A DNA stretch of 64,000 bases from Mauremys mutica (Eukaryota > Chordata > Testudines > Geoemydidae), in assembly GCF_020497125.1 (NCBI RefSeq), contig NC_059084.1, positions 6,785,501 through 6,849,500 on the forward strand, in the 5' to 3' direction. Below the pieces are notes generated by a model, which had not been told where the DNA came from, did not search any database, and saw nothing but the letters and a program-made list of their open reading frames with translations. A program made the translations under genes and the position numbers. Shown here piece by piece: positions 33,201-49,459 of this stretch. Each line of letters opens with the position of its first letter. Within the stretch, counting starts at the first letter, position 1.

Positions 33201-36200
33201 AGGCAAAGAGGACAAAATATATCCACTCTACACCAAGTGAAAGCTTATTATATTAATACTTGAGGACAAGGTGTACACTTTAAGATTACATTTACAATCC
33301 AATATAGTCCATATCAGAAGAGCATATAGAACAATTTAATTGTAACATTTTAAAGCTTTTATGAATTGCAGTATTATGTATTTTTTCTTTTTCTCCCAAC
33401 CGTGATCTGGAAATAGCATTCTGTTTCTTAAAAGCATGAGGCAATGATGATCTAGAGACACATATCCTGGATCACACTCCTACTGAATTTAAAACCTTTC
33501 ATAAAAAAGTTGGGTATTAAAGTATTGTAAAGAAGCTGAGTAACACACAGCTCTAGTACTCAAGCAATCCTGTTCAACGTTTCTTAACTTGCACTCTTAA
33601 ATGTGCAAACCAGAGGGATATTTACAACTTAAGCAACAAACAAAACAAAAACCACCCTGGGATAGTGTAATTAACATGTTTTACATTTGTGCCTATCTTA
33701 CATGTGGTGGAAAAAAGTTCTGCCTGCTTGCTGCATCGTTTCCTTATGTGGTTTTATAGCTACAGTGGTATCCTGTTTAAAAAAAGTTAAGTACACTCAC
33801 ATTCTACATAACTTTTAAAAACTTCACCTCAGTCTGCTTTCCAGGTAGCTTCCTTGTACTTAAATATATTACCTATATACATTTGCCTCTTCAAAAATTC
33901 CAAATAAAAATTATAATCAGTTTACTAGTTTCTATGTAATAGCCAGTTCCCAGCCAGTAATATGCAAGATTAAAACATTCTGTAAACAGTATTCTCTGGG
34001 GGAGAAGAGTTTTTTCAGTTCTTCACCCATATGTAAATCCACTATTTGCTCCCCCATCATAGAAAACTATTGTATAACAGCAGAAAGCAAAAGTTTACCT
34101 TTCGTATTTGACTGGCAAAATGGAATAATGGGAACAGCCAAGAGGCAGAAACAATTAAGTAGGTAATCATCATGAAAATATGAGAAGTTTATATTCTAAT
34201 CAGAATACAGTTAAGATATATTCACAAAGCAGAGTATTTTACATCCTGACGGTATTTACATCACTAATAAAGCAAATCTTCTTTCAACAAAGGAAAGGAT
34301 GTGCTAGGGATATGAACAGTGTACCACACATTTACTATAGTTGTTTGCTGCTGCCATATCATTCATACACAAAGAAATCTATCTTTGTACCATTTTGTTA
34401 TGTGAAGTGGAACAAAATATATTTACACTAGCAGCAAACTGATCAAAGTGGTATTTAATGTTACTTGTTAAAGTGGTTATCTAACAATGATGGATATAAC
34501 AAAATCCATTAATTAGTAGTCACCAAATAAGACATTTCTCATGCATGACGAAAATTCATTCATGTACTCAGGTCTGCGTTTACTGTGCACAGTATTTCCA
34601 TAAGTTATGTTTCACAGCCCCTACCATTCAAGAATATTTCAGAGTATATATTATATTTGTATATGCAAATTATATTCACGAATATAAAGATCCCTAAAAG
34701 TACCATTATTACTATCTTTATGCTTTCTGTAAAATGCATAGCTTTTGAATATTTTCTTGCAATTAAAGACTTTACAGATTAAAGCTGCTTATCAATGTGG
34801 TATATTAATAAAAACAAACTCAGATAATCCTTTACTAAAATGTTATATTTCAACCTCTTAGAAAACTGCTTATTTTTTTCCATTAAAAATAAGATATCTA
34901 TGCATTTCGCCCAAAGACTATATGGAATTAATGCAGCTTTCTAAAAGTATGGTGAACTATTCAACCAGGTCTGTAATATCGCATTTCTCATAGAGAAAAA
35001 TGCTAGTCATGCTACAAAAATTCACCACTTTCCACTTCCTCCAAGAAAAGCTTCAGATGAGGGTCAGCACAAAAAGTGTCAGACTGGAGGAAAAGTTGAT
35101 CAGTTGTTCATGAAGGAATCAGAGCAAACAGTTTAATTTCTGCAGTTTGTTATTATACAAAATTATACTAACCGTATAGATTGCAAATTAAAATAATATA
35201 CTTTAAAAAACAGCAACTGACTGAAAACAATATTTATCTTCTCAGGTCAGGTAAATTGTTAGAATAACCAACGAGGGTGAAATAAAGCCAGCTCATTATT
35301 GCAGGTGATGGCCAATGAAAGTTCATTACAGTTTTGTATGAATTACAAGAGTTGCGTATGGTGAAAACATCAGGATGTCAAATAAAACCATCAGTAGTAA
35401 AATGGGACAGATCAGTCTCTTGTTTTATATCCATCAGCTAGACTAACCTTGGCACTGAGGTGTCTCCTAAGCAGCTATAGAGATAACTGTCTCCCCCAGA
35501 AAATAGCTACACACAAGTAAACTGTTCACAGTAACACAATCAGTAACAGGTTTTGCTATTCTCTAAGTCACGTCTCTGCAAAGCTTTTACGTTTAATGCA
35601 TAAATATTCCAGAAAATTAAGTGAAAACTAAGTAGTTTCAATCTACAGGATAATAGTTACCAGACTAGGATATCCATAGTATCTGATGGGTAGAGTGTAA
35701 ATTGCCAGTGTACTGTGATACTATGCTATTTCCTCCACCAAACTGGTCTTTGCTGAGTTATTACAAAACTGCTGAACATATGGGTTTTAAAGATCTAGAT
35801 CTCAGTTTGGCAAGGTCAGTACATAATACTACCAGATATACCAGTATGAAGTAATGTAAGATTATGTCATGCATCCAGCAAAACCTCCTACACCCAGAAG
35901 ATTACAATTCAGTGACCAAGAAAATCAGAGCCTCGTGTAAGCATTATAATGTTTCTAACAGGAGTGGAACAAACAATAGCACAGCTGTGAAAATGAACTG
36001 CATCTCTTCAGAAAGATATGAAGTCACTGGGATTATGGAAAAGGGTTTTGTAACGTCACTACTCCATTCATCCAAGGCATAATATGCCAAAAGAATGATT
36101 ACCACTAGCACACTACAAACTATGCCACCCACCCACCCCCAAATCCTGCAAGCTATTCCACAAAGGCAGACCCTGCGTGAGGGTGGACACTTGCAAAAAA

Positions 36201-37086
36201 GTCTATGATTTCCGCCTTCCCCCGTATCACCAAGGAGACTTCAGCTAACCAAGCCACACACAAATGGCCATTAAGGGTGTAGTAACCAGTTGGCATCACT
36301 GCAGTGACTACAGGTGGAAGTTTAACATAAGGAAAAAAAATCCCTGAATAATGAAAAACAAAACCCTATTTAAATATATGATTTAATGTCTTATTTCAGG
36401 AGGCCATTTTGGTCATTCTTGAAATTAAAAAGAAACTTTTATTTCCAGCAATACTACTTGTGAAAAGATGGGTCATTGATCCACTGTGAACATAGCTCTC
36501 ACCATATAAATAAAGCACCAGAGTCAGAAACAAGGGGAAAAAAAGTCCTTAAATTATGATTTACAAGTTTATACACTATTTCCTATGCAAAAGGTTGGCC
36601 GTACAGTAAGAAAGTTTTAGATGAAAACTTGACCAGTTGTTAGTTTTAAGGGGAAATGCATATCTTGCTATAACTTAACGTAAGGTAGAAAATATTCACT
36701 GATCTATATACATTTCAAATGAGAGAGTGTTAAACTTAACTGAATAGTTAACCCCATTTAACTCACTGGCCACTAAACTAAGTATCAGTAGCCAATTAGA
36801 AACCTTGAGCACTGTACTTTAAAATGCCATTTTTTTCTTTCCTGTCTAATTGGATTTTTAAAAAATGTATGATAGTGCATAGCCTAAGTCAGACTTTCAA
36901 AGAGATACAGCGCCTTTCAATGCAGTTCTCAGCATTTAAAAGGGACTTCTCCCTTTAAATAAGATGTTCGTTGAAAAAAATCTGAATTGTTGAGTTCTGT
37001 ACTGTAGTAAAAATATTTCAGTCACAGACTGATATAAATGTATACTGTGCAGTACTAAGATTTCTTGGTGTCCATCTGCACATAAT
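33200..37086 (-). other. Probable GID8 3' UTR and downstream flank
   Basis: AT-rich sequence with few recognisable repeats follows the GID8 stop codon. A canonical AATAAA on the minus strand (TTTATT at 36438-36443) would give a UTR of about 650 bases. Variant signals (ATTAAA) occur further on, so a longer UTR is possible. The true end cannot be fixed from sequence alone. Confidence 0.45.
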
Positions 37087-40578
<3,492 letters not shown>

Positions 40579-41279
40579 TCACTATAAGGAATGAAAAGTA
40601 TCTTACTTGGCACAGATAACAATAGGTGAAAGAAAAGTTAAGTCTAACTTGCCTATAAGAACTGTGGGACCAGCTCAGTTATTAATACCTTCTTTGCTTG
40701 TTCAATAAAGATTGTTGGCTAAACAAAAAGTCATCGAACGGAGAACTGAACTCTTGTTTTGAGATCAGCCACTGTAACAGAAACCGACCCACATACATCA
40801 CCCACCACCACACAGCCCTGCCCCCGCACAGACACCCCGCGCCCAGCATACAGCCCCCCACCCCATATACGTACAACAGACACCATCGTACACACCCGCC
40901 CCTCCATACACATACCAGGCACCGAATCACCCTCTCACACAGGCTGGCCGGGCCTTATCCCCCACCCCTCACGAGGAGCCCTGAGCCGGTCGGGGTCTCG
41001 GGGGGCCCGGCTCGGTGCGGGGCTTTACGGCGCCACCTCCAAGACGCTGAAGGCTTCTTCGGCCCTGCCAAGCGCGCGCGCGCGCCCCTCAGCCCCGATG
41101 CTCCTGTGGGGACGGGCCAGGCCCCCTGAGCTGTGCGAGGACCAGAGCCGCTTCTTCCGGCGCCTAACACCCCAGGGCCCCGAAACCCCTCCCCAGCCGG
41201 GCTCTAGCCGCTCCCCACACCAGGCTCCGCTCCTCTCCGCGCCGCCCCCCGAGCGAGGCCCCCCCAGGCGCCATCTTAC

Positions 41280-41385
41280 CGAACGCGCCACTGCTGCCGG
41301 GCCCCGGTGCGCGGCCCCAGACCCCACTCCGCCTCCTCGCTCAGCCGGGACTCTGCCTGCAACTCTCGTCTCGCGAGAACTGGCC
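41280..41385 (-). other. GID8: GID8 noncoding first exon (5' UTR)
   Basis: On the minus strand GGCGCGTTCG is followed by the donor gtaagatgg at 41279, inside the CpG island and about 0.7 kb upstream of the acceptor of the start-codon exon at 40581. The upper limit is set near the TCTCGCGAGA element and is an estimate. The exon is not expected to code, because the GID8 start ATG lies in the next exon. Confidence 0.7.
41369..41378. promoter_or_regulatory. TCTCGCGAGA core promoter palindrome
   Basis: Perfect 10-bp palindrome TCTCGCGAGA. This CGCG element is known in vertebrate CpG-island housekeeping promoters and is bound by BANP when unmethylated. Its place beside the GID8 first exon and a CCAAT box suggests it drives GID8. 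Confidence 0.75.
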
Positions 41386-41424
41386 TCCCAGCCAATCGCC
41401 TGCCGGAGCCGGGGAGCGGCACGC

Positions 41425-41524
41425 ACCATAGAGATGGGGGGAAGAAGAAACCCAGACAAGACCTAGAGGGGAAAGCACCATAGAGACTACGGAGGACCTG
41501 GAGGCCGGCGAAGTACCATAGAGA
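41425..41524. promoter_or_regulatory. Three ACCATAGAGA repeats upstream of GID8
   Basis: The 10-mer ACCATAGAGA occurs at 41425-41434, 41477-41486 and 41515-41524, the last two extended as ACCATAGAGACT. The inverse, TCTCTATGGT, occurs once at 49856-49865 in the other CpG island. No binding factor is certain; the ATGG core recalls RFX or YY1 type sites only loosely. Confidence 0.5.
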
Positions 41525-41907
41525 CTGGCGGAGGGAGGCCTCGACTATGCTAAGCAGCCTGGAAGCGGTGGAGAAAATTAGCATGGACGTGCGGCGGGTC
41601 GCGTCCCCTGAGCCCTGCCAAGCCCCCCGGGCGGTAGAGGAGGCAAGGCCGGCGCTATAGGGCGCGCTCAGGGCTCCCCAGCCACTGTAGGATCAGGGCC
41701 TTTCACACAGGCCTGTGATTAGGCCCATGGAAGTCAATGGGATGAATATGAATCCCAGGCACAGCTATGAGCATGAAGATCTTGGGGTCAAATCTGAACG
41801 CAGATTAAACCGGGTTGTGCAGGGATTATTATTGGGATGCCCTGACATCACCATTGCACGCTACAGCCATCTGGACCCCTAGGGATTATGCTGCATGTGT
41901 TTCGCGC

Positions 41908-42080
41908 TGGCCTTGTCTACACTACACACAAACACTATTGTTTTAACTATGCTGGTATATTTCAAGTAGGACAAGTCCCATAATGTGGATGCAGTTTTAC
42001 TGGTATAAATGTGCAGATGCATCTTTATGCTGTGTAACTGTCCAAATGAGGGGTTGTACCAATCTAACTATTTCAGTTTA
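41908..42080. mobile_element. Harbinger-like fragment
   Basis: Starts GGCCTTGTCTACACTACACA, the end type of the GGGTATGTCTACAC elements. The right end was not found. Confidence 0.45.
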
Positions 42081-42416
42081 AAAAAAATTTTTTTTTAAAT
42101 AAGTTCATAGCAGAAATAGGTAAATCAGTATTAAAAAAAAAAGCCTACATTTTCAGAACAACGTACATCAGGATCCTCCAGGAAAACTTGGAATTTCACT
42201 TTTCCCCAATCCCCACACGCAAAGCAGGTATTTGAGGTTGCATTTACCCATTTCACACATACTTTTTTTTGAAGTTGCACCTGAAAAGCATAACCCAAAA
42301 CTCAAATTATCATAGCATAGTACAACCACTATCTAATAATTTTAAATTTGAGTTATTTCTATACAAATTTTTTTACTGAATGTTTATAATCAATACAGAT
42401 TTTTTAACAAGGAGCT

Positions 42417-42420
<4 letters not shown>

Positions 42421-42470
<50 letters not shown>
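42421..42470. repeat. (TA)25 microsatellite
   Basis: Uninterrupted TA dinucleotide repeat of 25 units. Confidence 0.98.
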
Positions 42471-42473
<3 letters not shown>

Positions 42474-43889
42474 TGTCACAAGCACTTCAAAGTTACAGTT
42501 GAAGAGTACTAATAAATACAACCAGTGTAAGATACAAATAAAAAATAACATAAGCCCTGAGTCTGTAACTTCAGATATAGTGCAACATCCATTAACCCTC
42601 TATACTTGTCCCTAATCACCTTATTCTTATCTTCTATGGTCCTCTCTGAAGGCATGATCTAAAGTCAATTTAATTCAATGGAAAGATTCCTATTTACTTT
42701 AGTGGCCTTTGCTACAGGCTTTTGGAATTAATCAGGAACAATGTAAATGTGTAAACGAGCCCTTAAAATGGAAACCCCAGAAAGTTTCTGGTTCCCAACC
42801 AATTAGTACATTTTGAGCAGAGGACTCTTTCCTGTGCCTCTTTTGCTAATAAGATTGAAGAACATCTTTTGTCCAAACACCCGCCCCCCCCAACCCTTCA
42901 AATTATCTGACTTTGCCAACTCCTCCCTAATAGGTGGAGTTTATATGGAGACTTCTATTTAGGTGGAGAGGATGGGGAGGTCCAATCCCTATGACCACTT
43001 CCTGATTCTGCTATACAGAGAACCACACCTCAAACACAGGGAAAGGAGAGAAGGTTGTAGTGCAGTGTAACTGATACCACAACTGCAATTACAGGTAAAA
43101 GGAACAAGAGTCACAAAAGCAGCAGGAAAAATGAAAATGTCTTGATTAAAAAAAACAAGGAAAAGTTTGACCAGGTGTGTGCAGTGGACCTGTCTACAGT
43201 ATTGGTTTCTGGTTTCTTCACAGTTTCAGGAAAACAACAAATACGTTATTCATTTTCCCTTCATGGACTTATTTTCACCAATATAAAGGGAAATTGAGAC
43301 AAAAGTAGGTGCTGGACTGCAGCTATTGCTTCCAGTGACACACTGCTGCTCCACCACACTATTTTGGGTGTGGAAATATAGAATGACATAAAATGATTAT
43401 ATAAATAATAATTTGGGGCACTAGTAATACACATGTTCAGAATGAATGTCTCCCCATATAGTTTTGGTAATGCCTAAAAGTTTCCTGTAGAGTTTAAGCT
43501 TTCATGGGGATAGGGAGTTTCTAGTCATTTTTGTTGCAAAGGAAATGTATTGAATGTTACCTGAACAAGTATCTTTTTAATGAGTTTGCAAACAAAGAAT
43601 ACTTCTGAGAAGTGTTAACTTTCCTATTTGTTTTAATGGGGTGTTAACGCTGAACCCACATGTCTATATTAACTCTCACTTTCTTGCTAGAAATATCTAA
43701 CTATTGTATATAAGTTTTAAACTAAGTTTTAAAGATGCAAATAATTTATGTCTGTATTAGTCTTGTTTTGTTTTGTCTGCATTGTCAGCCCTTCTTCCCT
43801 GCTAACATAATAGTTTTATGAAGAAAATCCTGGATATTTTGGAGGATCAGTGTCTGATCATAGTGACTCAAACTTTATCCTAGTTTCAA

Positions 43890-44017
43890 GTATAAGAGGG
43901 GTAGCTGTGTTAGTCTGGATCTGTAAAAGCAGCAAAGAGTCTTGTGGCACCTTATAGACTAACAGACGTTTTGGAGTCTATAAGGTGCCACAAGACTCTT
44001 TGCTGCTTTTACAGATA
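43890..44017. mobile_element. Short fold-back Penelope-like element with direct repeats
   Basis: Flanked by CTAGTTTCAA (43880-43889, 44018-44027). The left arm ATCTGTAAAAGCAGCAAAGA and TGTGGCACCTTATAGACT is repeated exactly inverted after a short loop (AACAGACGTTTTGG). It shares TGTTAGTCTG with the copy at 15591 but lacks its ribozyme-like centre. Confidence 0.8.
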
Positions 44018-44654
44018 CTAGTTTCAATGTATTATAAATACGTTATTGGCTGGCCAACCAACTAACTCATTGTCCTCTCTCTACCTTATACCAGGTGAAG
44101 TAAGTGTTGGATCATCCACTATGTAATGCCTGCTGGCCTGTCTAATTAACTGTGTGCATAGTGGGGCACTCAGACTCCTAGTACTGTATGATCTGGAGCA
44201 CTAGGATTTAGAAGCACCAAGTCATATTGTACACAGGCTTCAAATGTGATGTGGGAAACAGGCCCTTAAGTCCTTCATTAAGGTAGGTGCTCTCAATAGA
44301 GGACGAAAGGAGTCTGGAAGTAATGAAGCTGTGAGGGAGGAGTGTCTGGAAAGCAAATGGGAAAATTTCCCCACTGAATTTCTTTCTCCCCTTGCCAGAT
44401 GCTAAGCTCCTTCCACTCCTTAGGACAAGTACCCCAGTGATGAACCTCTCATGTTTCCCCCACCCTACCTGCCAAAACTTTGCTGAGCTGCGTAGGAGAA
44501 GTGGCAGTCTCTTCAAATGCCCTTCTGTGGCTTGAGGGCTGGATGAGATTGCTTAGAAACAAGCAGTCTTTAATGGTTATTATTTCAGAGTGACAATATG
44601 CTCCCAGCCTGGCAAGCAAGAGACTGGACCAAATAATAGTAGCAACATCTTCTA

Positions 44655-44745
44655 TAGAATCATAGAATATCAGAGTTGGAAGGGACCTCAGGAGGTCATC
44701 TAGTCCAACCCGCTGCCCAAAGCCGGACCAATCCCCAAATTCCCA
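44655..44745 (-). repeat. CR1 LINE 3' end fragment
   Basis: ATAGAATCATAGAATATCAG, GTTGGAAGGGACCTCAGGAG and GTCATCTAGTCCAACCC are the well-known CR1 3' terminus. Confidence 0.92.
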
Positions 44746-46114
44746 AAGCCACTGAGCTATCCCTCCCCCATGTGCCAGTGTCCTGCAGAAACTAGAGAAC
44801 AGCAAGGTCTGTCATCAATCTTTATTATTTTTTAATTTATATTTGAATTTTCCCCCTCAAAATAAGGGAGAACCAAAAAAAAAAAAAAAAAAGGAAAGTA
44901 AATGAATGGAAAGGGAGGAGAAAGAAAGAGGGGCAGAGAGAGGAATGGAGGAATGATGTATCTGTTTTAGTTCACTAGGAATTAATCAGAGATGTATAGA
45001 AAGTCAGGCCAAATCTTTTCAAAATGTTTGAGGTGCCTCTTCTCAGAAATGTTACCAGGTCAGCCAACTCGCTGTGCCAAGCTTCTATCTCTGGAGGCAG
45101 TCCACTTTTCCATCTCAGCAGCATGACTTGTTTTGGCTACAGCTAAGCACTGCTCTAGAAAACCAAGCTTTCCGTGAGTGGGAGAGCTTCCAAGATGATG
45201 GGATATATCCCAAAATACATTTCTGGGAAATCTTTTATTAACTACAACTTTGTAAGGACTTTAAAAAGTAGGATAAAAGGGACTTCTACACTAGTTACAA
45301 AATGTTAGGCTCATACTGGATGGTTTGGGAGAATTTTAACTTTTTTTGTAAATTTGGTGCAGCTGCTGCAGTTAATTTTTAACTTTATTAATAATTGTTG
45401 AAAAACTTCCTTGGGTATTACAATGGTGTCTGGTATTAAAAAGGTGGAATAGAATCCTGTAGAGCCAAAAACAAACTGAGAAATCTCTGCAGAAATCCAC
45501 CAGAATTTGGTTAAAATCCCAGTGAAAGACCAAATATGGAGAAAATTCTGCACTTATTTTCCAAAATTCCCTGTTGGTGGTGAACCCTGCACTAAACATT
45601 TTGCTTTGCTTTCATGAAAAGTATTTAAATGAGTGTTAAGTATTTTGTATCTGTGTGAATCTAGAGCTCAAGAAAGGTGGAGAATCAACAACCTTGGAGA
45701 ATCTAGTGCTCCAGAGACATGCCCACGTGACAGCCCATCATCTAGTTTTGTGAGAGGTGCTGGAAACGAAGAAAGCCTTTATCCGTAGAACAGGTATAGC
45801 ATGAGCACAAGCAGCAGCAATGCAAGTTTCCAAATATTTAAGGTGTCTGGATTATCAAAATAAAGAAAGGCACCATCTGTCACTCCCCACTCCAGGGAAA
45901 GCTCATTCACGATTTATACTCCCTACCTTTGCCTCCTGGGGTAATGCCATCTTTAGCCTCTTTCTGGCTGCTGAAAATGGCTTTGCAGAGTCTGCTATAG
46001 TGCCCCTAGCGGAGAGGAGGAGTATGCTGGGATACAGAGTGTAAAACAATTGTCCAACTCTAGGGCTCCAAATTTTAAGGGCCATTGAAAAATGAGACTG
46101 TCTTGAAAAAACTT

Positions 46115-46240
46115 GTATGTTGTTGTAGCCATGTCAGTCCCAGGATATTAGAGAGACAAGGTGGGTAAGATAATATATTTTATTGGTCCAACTTCTGTTG
46201 GTGAGAGAAACAAGCTTTCAAGAGCTCTTCTTCAGTCCTG
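46115..46240. repeat. Penelope-like fragment with hammerhead-like boxes
   Basis: TTGTAGCCATGTCAGTCCCA, ATAATATATTTTATTGGTCC and GTTGGTGAGAGAAACAAGC. The minus strand has CTGAAGA (46235-46229) and GAAA (46219-46216), but stem II is shortened to AGAGCTCTT, so folding is doubtful. Confidence 0.65.
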
Positions 46241-46374
46241 TCTCTTGGGAAAAAAAAAAAGTTATCTGATCACTTTACCATTTCCCTACAAATGCACACA
46301 AATGCACCCGAATCCAGATTTGAAGGTACCATCTCTAGGGGGATGAGAAGACAGTGAAATTTCTATGCCTGTTG

Positions 46375-46490
46375 TTAGTAGTAGTAGTTTAGCAGTGCAC
46401 CTAGATGTCAACGTTCCATTGTACTAAACCTTGCACAAAAATAATGAAGAGATGGCTCCTGCTCCCAAGAGTTTACAAGCTAACAGGTGG
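46375..46490 (+). repeat. Dispersed repeat fragment
   Basis: GTAGTAGTAGTTTAGCAGTG and GGCTCCTGCTCCCAAGAGTT; same type as at 16850 and 26800. Confidence 0.5.
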
Positions 46491-47173
46491 ATACAACAAA
46501 AAAGGAGCACAAGGAAGAAATGAGACAATACTGATCAGCATAAGCAATGGTCACAATACACCAACTGCCTAACAATTGTTGTTTTTTATAGGCATCACAG
46601 CAGAGACGAGTTTTAAGGAGGGGTATGAAGGAAGACAATGTGGTGGTTTGGTGGATATTTATGGGAAGCTCCTCCAGTGCATAAGGGGCAGCACAGGAGA
46701 AAGCATGAAGGTGTCTGTTGGAACATTTTTTAAATTGCCTGTCAGCCTTTAAGTCTCTTTGCTAGTCTCAGTGTTCTCAATTAAGACAAATTGTGGTGGT
46801 GCTTTTTATCACATGAATCTGGGACTGAACGGAGACCAAACTCATTTCATGCAGACCACCAAACAAACAACTGTCAAATGGTTAATTTTGGTCACTACCA
46901 ATCTGGTCCGAAGTCTCACTCCAACATAGAAGAGGTCAGACGCTCTATGGTCTGTTATCCAGTCTCCTGAGCTAGCCAGCCTACCATGAATTTCAGTTGT
47001 ACTGCCAAGCTGATACTAGTGCTGTGTGAAACTCAGCTGTTTAATTTTGTAGGCGTTTGTGGGAACCATTTTCTTTGGTCATGAACTTGCATGTTGTAAC
47101 TTCTAGGTAAGAAGAAATTAGGTTGAAGCCATGCTCCCATCCAAAACACTCAACCCCCTAAATCAGCCTAAGT

Positions 47174-47250
47174 TCATTCATAGAATTATAGGACTGGAAG
47201 GGACCTTGAGAGGTCATCTAGTCCAGTCCCCTGCATAATCAGCTTGGGCT
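47174..47250 (-). repeat. CR1 LINE 3' end fragment
   Basis: TTCATAGAATTATAGGACTG, GAAGGGACCTTGAGAGGTCA and TCTAGTCCAGTCCCCTGC match the CR1 terminus. Confidence 0.9.
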
Positions 47251-48114
47251 TGCTCAAAAGGTTTGTGAGCCTCTACAAACCTGGACTAGTTTAGAGTTTG
47301 TAACAAAACAGAAAAGCAAGTGTTTTTGTGTAGTTTCATAATGAATGTGCTATGCAATTCTAGGTTACACATAGTTAAATGCCAAAAATTAAAAATAATT
47401 TCTCTCATGAAGAAAGATCCTTTAGGACTTGACTATTGAAAAGGAAATCAGTTTGTTTGCTGAGCAATGGAAAAGGGAATTCCTGAGATGCAAATTGAGC
47501 AGTTCTGAAATACAGATGAAACATTATTTCTAATAGGGTAGAAGAATCCTCTTGTTTGGACAACATATCTTGATAATACAGTATTGGAGATGCTTCTCCA
47601 GTAAATATGATGAAGACAACTGATAAGAGAAACTAGCTGGGCCAAATCTAGTGGTGGTGCAAGCATGGAATCCTCTAAGCCAAAAGGAGATATAAAGCAT
47701 GATGTAGATTTACATATTGGGCATAAATGTAACTTGCATCAGTTTAGTATCTGGGGGGATGCAAAACTGATAACTTAATACCTGGAGGGAACAATGGAGG
47801 GTGCATATAGTAGAAAATACAACTGCAAGGACCCGGAGAGTAGAGTGTGGTGCATGCTTTTTTACACTTGTTTGGTAGTTACTTTCCTGGAAAACACTTA
47901 CATTTTACTTCCTTGATGTGTAAATTACTTGTTTTATCTATCTGACACATGCCATGATGCTAGTGTTTTCACTACATTCTCTATTATTCTAGAGATTATA
48001 TCACAGGTGAATTTGGTCTGTCAAAACTTTGCAATATTTTTTTCAAATAGGTCAAGGTATTCAGTTTATTGGAGCTCTGTAGTTGCAGAATAAAATTAAG
48101 GTGGCAGTGTCTAC

Positions 48115-48375
48115 TTTTAATAATAATAATGTTTTGTATTTTTGTAGCACCTTTCATCAAGGGATCTCTGTGCTTTACAACCAATAATGAATTAAGCCTC
48201 ACTACGTCCTTACGAGTGAGGTAAGTATTAATAGCTTCCTTTTATGGTTGAAGAAAAAGAGGCTGATTTAGCTAATGTCACAAAAGGAAGTTAATAGCAC
48301 TGGGAATTGGAACCCAGATTATGTAACATCACATCCAATCCAGGGCTTTTACCACTATACTCTCTCAATCATTTT
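48115..48375 (+). repeat. MIR-like SINE fragment
   Basis: TAATAATAATAATGTTTTGT, TAGCACCTTTCATCAAGGGA, CTTACGAGTGAGGTAAGTAT and a TCACAAAAGGAAGTTAATAG segment in MIR-type order. Confidence 0.7.
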
Positions 48376-49194
48376 TATATATTCAGCTTCAAAATACAAA
48401 TTTATTGGAAATGAATAGTTTTACAGCATTAGTACTAAGCACATTTTTAATTTTACTATATTTTCTTATTGTTCTTAGTCCTTATATTGCATGAAACTCC
48501 ATTGAAATCAATTAAATGAATGGGGCTCTGTGCAAGTGGAAAGGTCCACCCCCAAAAGCAGCTTAGAGGATCACGGTTTTGCAGAAAACAACTGCAAAAA
48601 ATAGCACCTGTCTGGTTCTGTAATACATTGTATATTTACATGTGGCAAAGTACTTTTTTGTAGAACAATGGTCCTTGAGTGTCTATCAAACTTTCGAGTC
48701 ACTGACACCAGTCTTTACCCTCCCCCAGACAAATCCCAATTTGTCTGGTTTTGCAAACTCTAGGATAATGGATAGGGTTTATCAGTATTTAAGGTATTTA
48801 AAAAAAACTAAATAGTACATTATTTAAAAATAAAATGGAGTTTATTAGGCATCTTCAGTTACAGTAGTGATTAAGTGATACTTCAAATGCAATTACAGGT
48901 ACAACAGAATGGAAAGGAGAGAACAGTAAGAAAGATTAACATTGTCATTGAATAAACAGATATGAAAAATGTTGTTTGTGTGGGCAGCTGGGTCTCCCAG
49001 AGAATTCTGCTTTCTGATTTCTTTGCAATTTTAGTCATCCAACCAAATACAATTGAGGATTTGCTTTTGAGGGAGGAGGGAATGGGGCTGGTCTTGGGTC
49101 TGGACAGTTGTTTCCAGGCAGATGCAGCTTCTCTGCCCTATTAAGTGTAAAATCACCATATGACAAAGCTATGTTTACTCCCCAGGATGAGTCA

Positions 49195-49400
49195 CTGTAA
49201 AGATATTTAGTACTGCTACGGTGCCTTTCAGCCTAGGATCTCAAAGCACCTTGCCAATAACGAATTAAACTTCTTTAACTCCGGTGAGGTAAGAATTATC
49301 CCCCTTTTTACTGCTGTGAAGACTGAGGCACAGAGAGGTTAATTTGCGCAGTCACCGAGGAAGGCGGTGGAAGAGCTTAAGAAGAGAACCCAGGAGTCCT
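49195..49400 (+). repeat. MIR-like SINE fragment bordering the CpG island
   Basis: CGGTGCCTTTCAGCCTAGGA, TCAAAGCACCTTGCCAATAA, GACTGAGGCACAGAGAGGTT and AACCCAGGAGTCCTCCC. Confidence 0.75.
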
Positions 49401-49459
49401 CCCACCACTGCATCAAAATAGTGCAGCTGGTGGTGCCAGCTGCTGTTTGCACTGCAGTA

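Larger units (their letters stand above)
40935..41665. promoter_or_regulatory. CpG island at the GID8 promoter
   Basis: Very high G+C with frequent CpG (for example GCGCGCGCGCGC near 41070), in sharp contrast to the AT-rich flanks. It contains the GID8 first exon and donor, the palindrome TCTCGCGAGA at 41369-41378, an inverted CCAAT box at 41391-41396 and three ACCATAGAGA motifs. Open frames across it on both strands are by-products of G+C richness. Confidence 0.85.
41700..49190. other. Region between the two CpG islands, no gene seen
   Basis: AT-rich DNA with CR1 ends, Penelope-like fold-backs, a (TA)n tract, A-runs and MIR-like pieces, listed separately. No frame resembles a known protein and no paired splice sites with coding content were found. 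Confidence 0.5.

Noticed and set aside
40759..41466. 235-codon open frame in the GID8 CpG island
   Set aside because: It is Pro/Arg/Thr-rich low-complexity translation typical of G+C-rich DNA, and spans the GID8 promoter and first exon.
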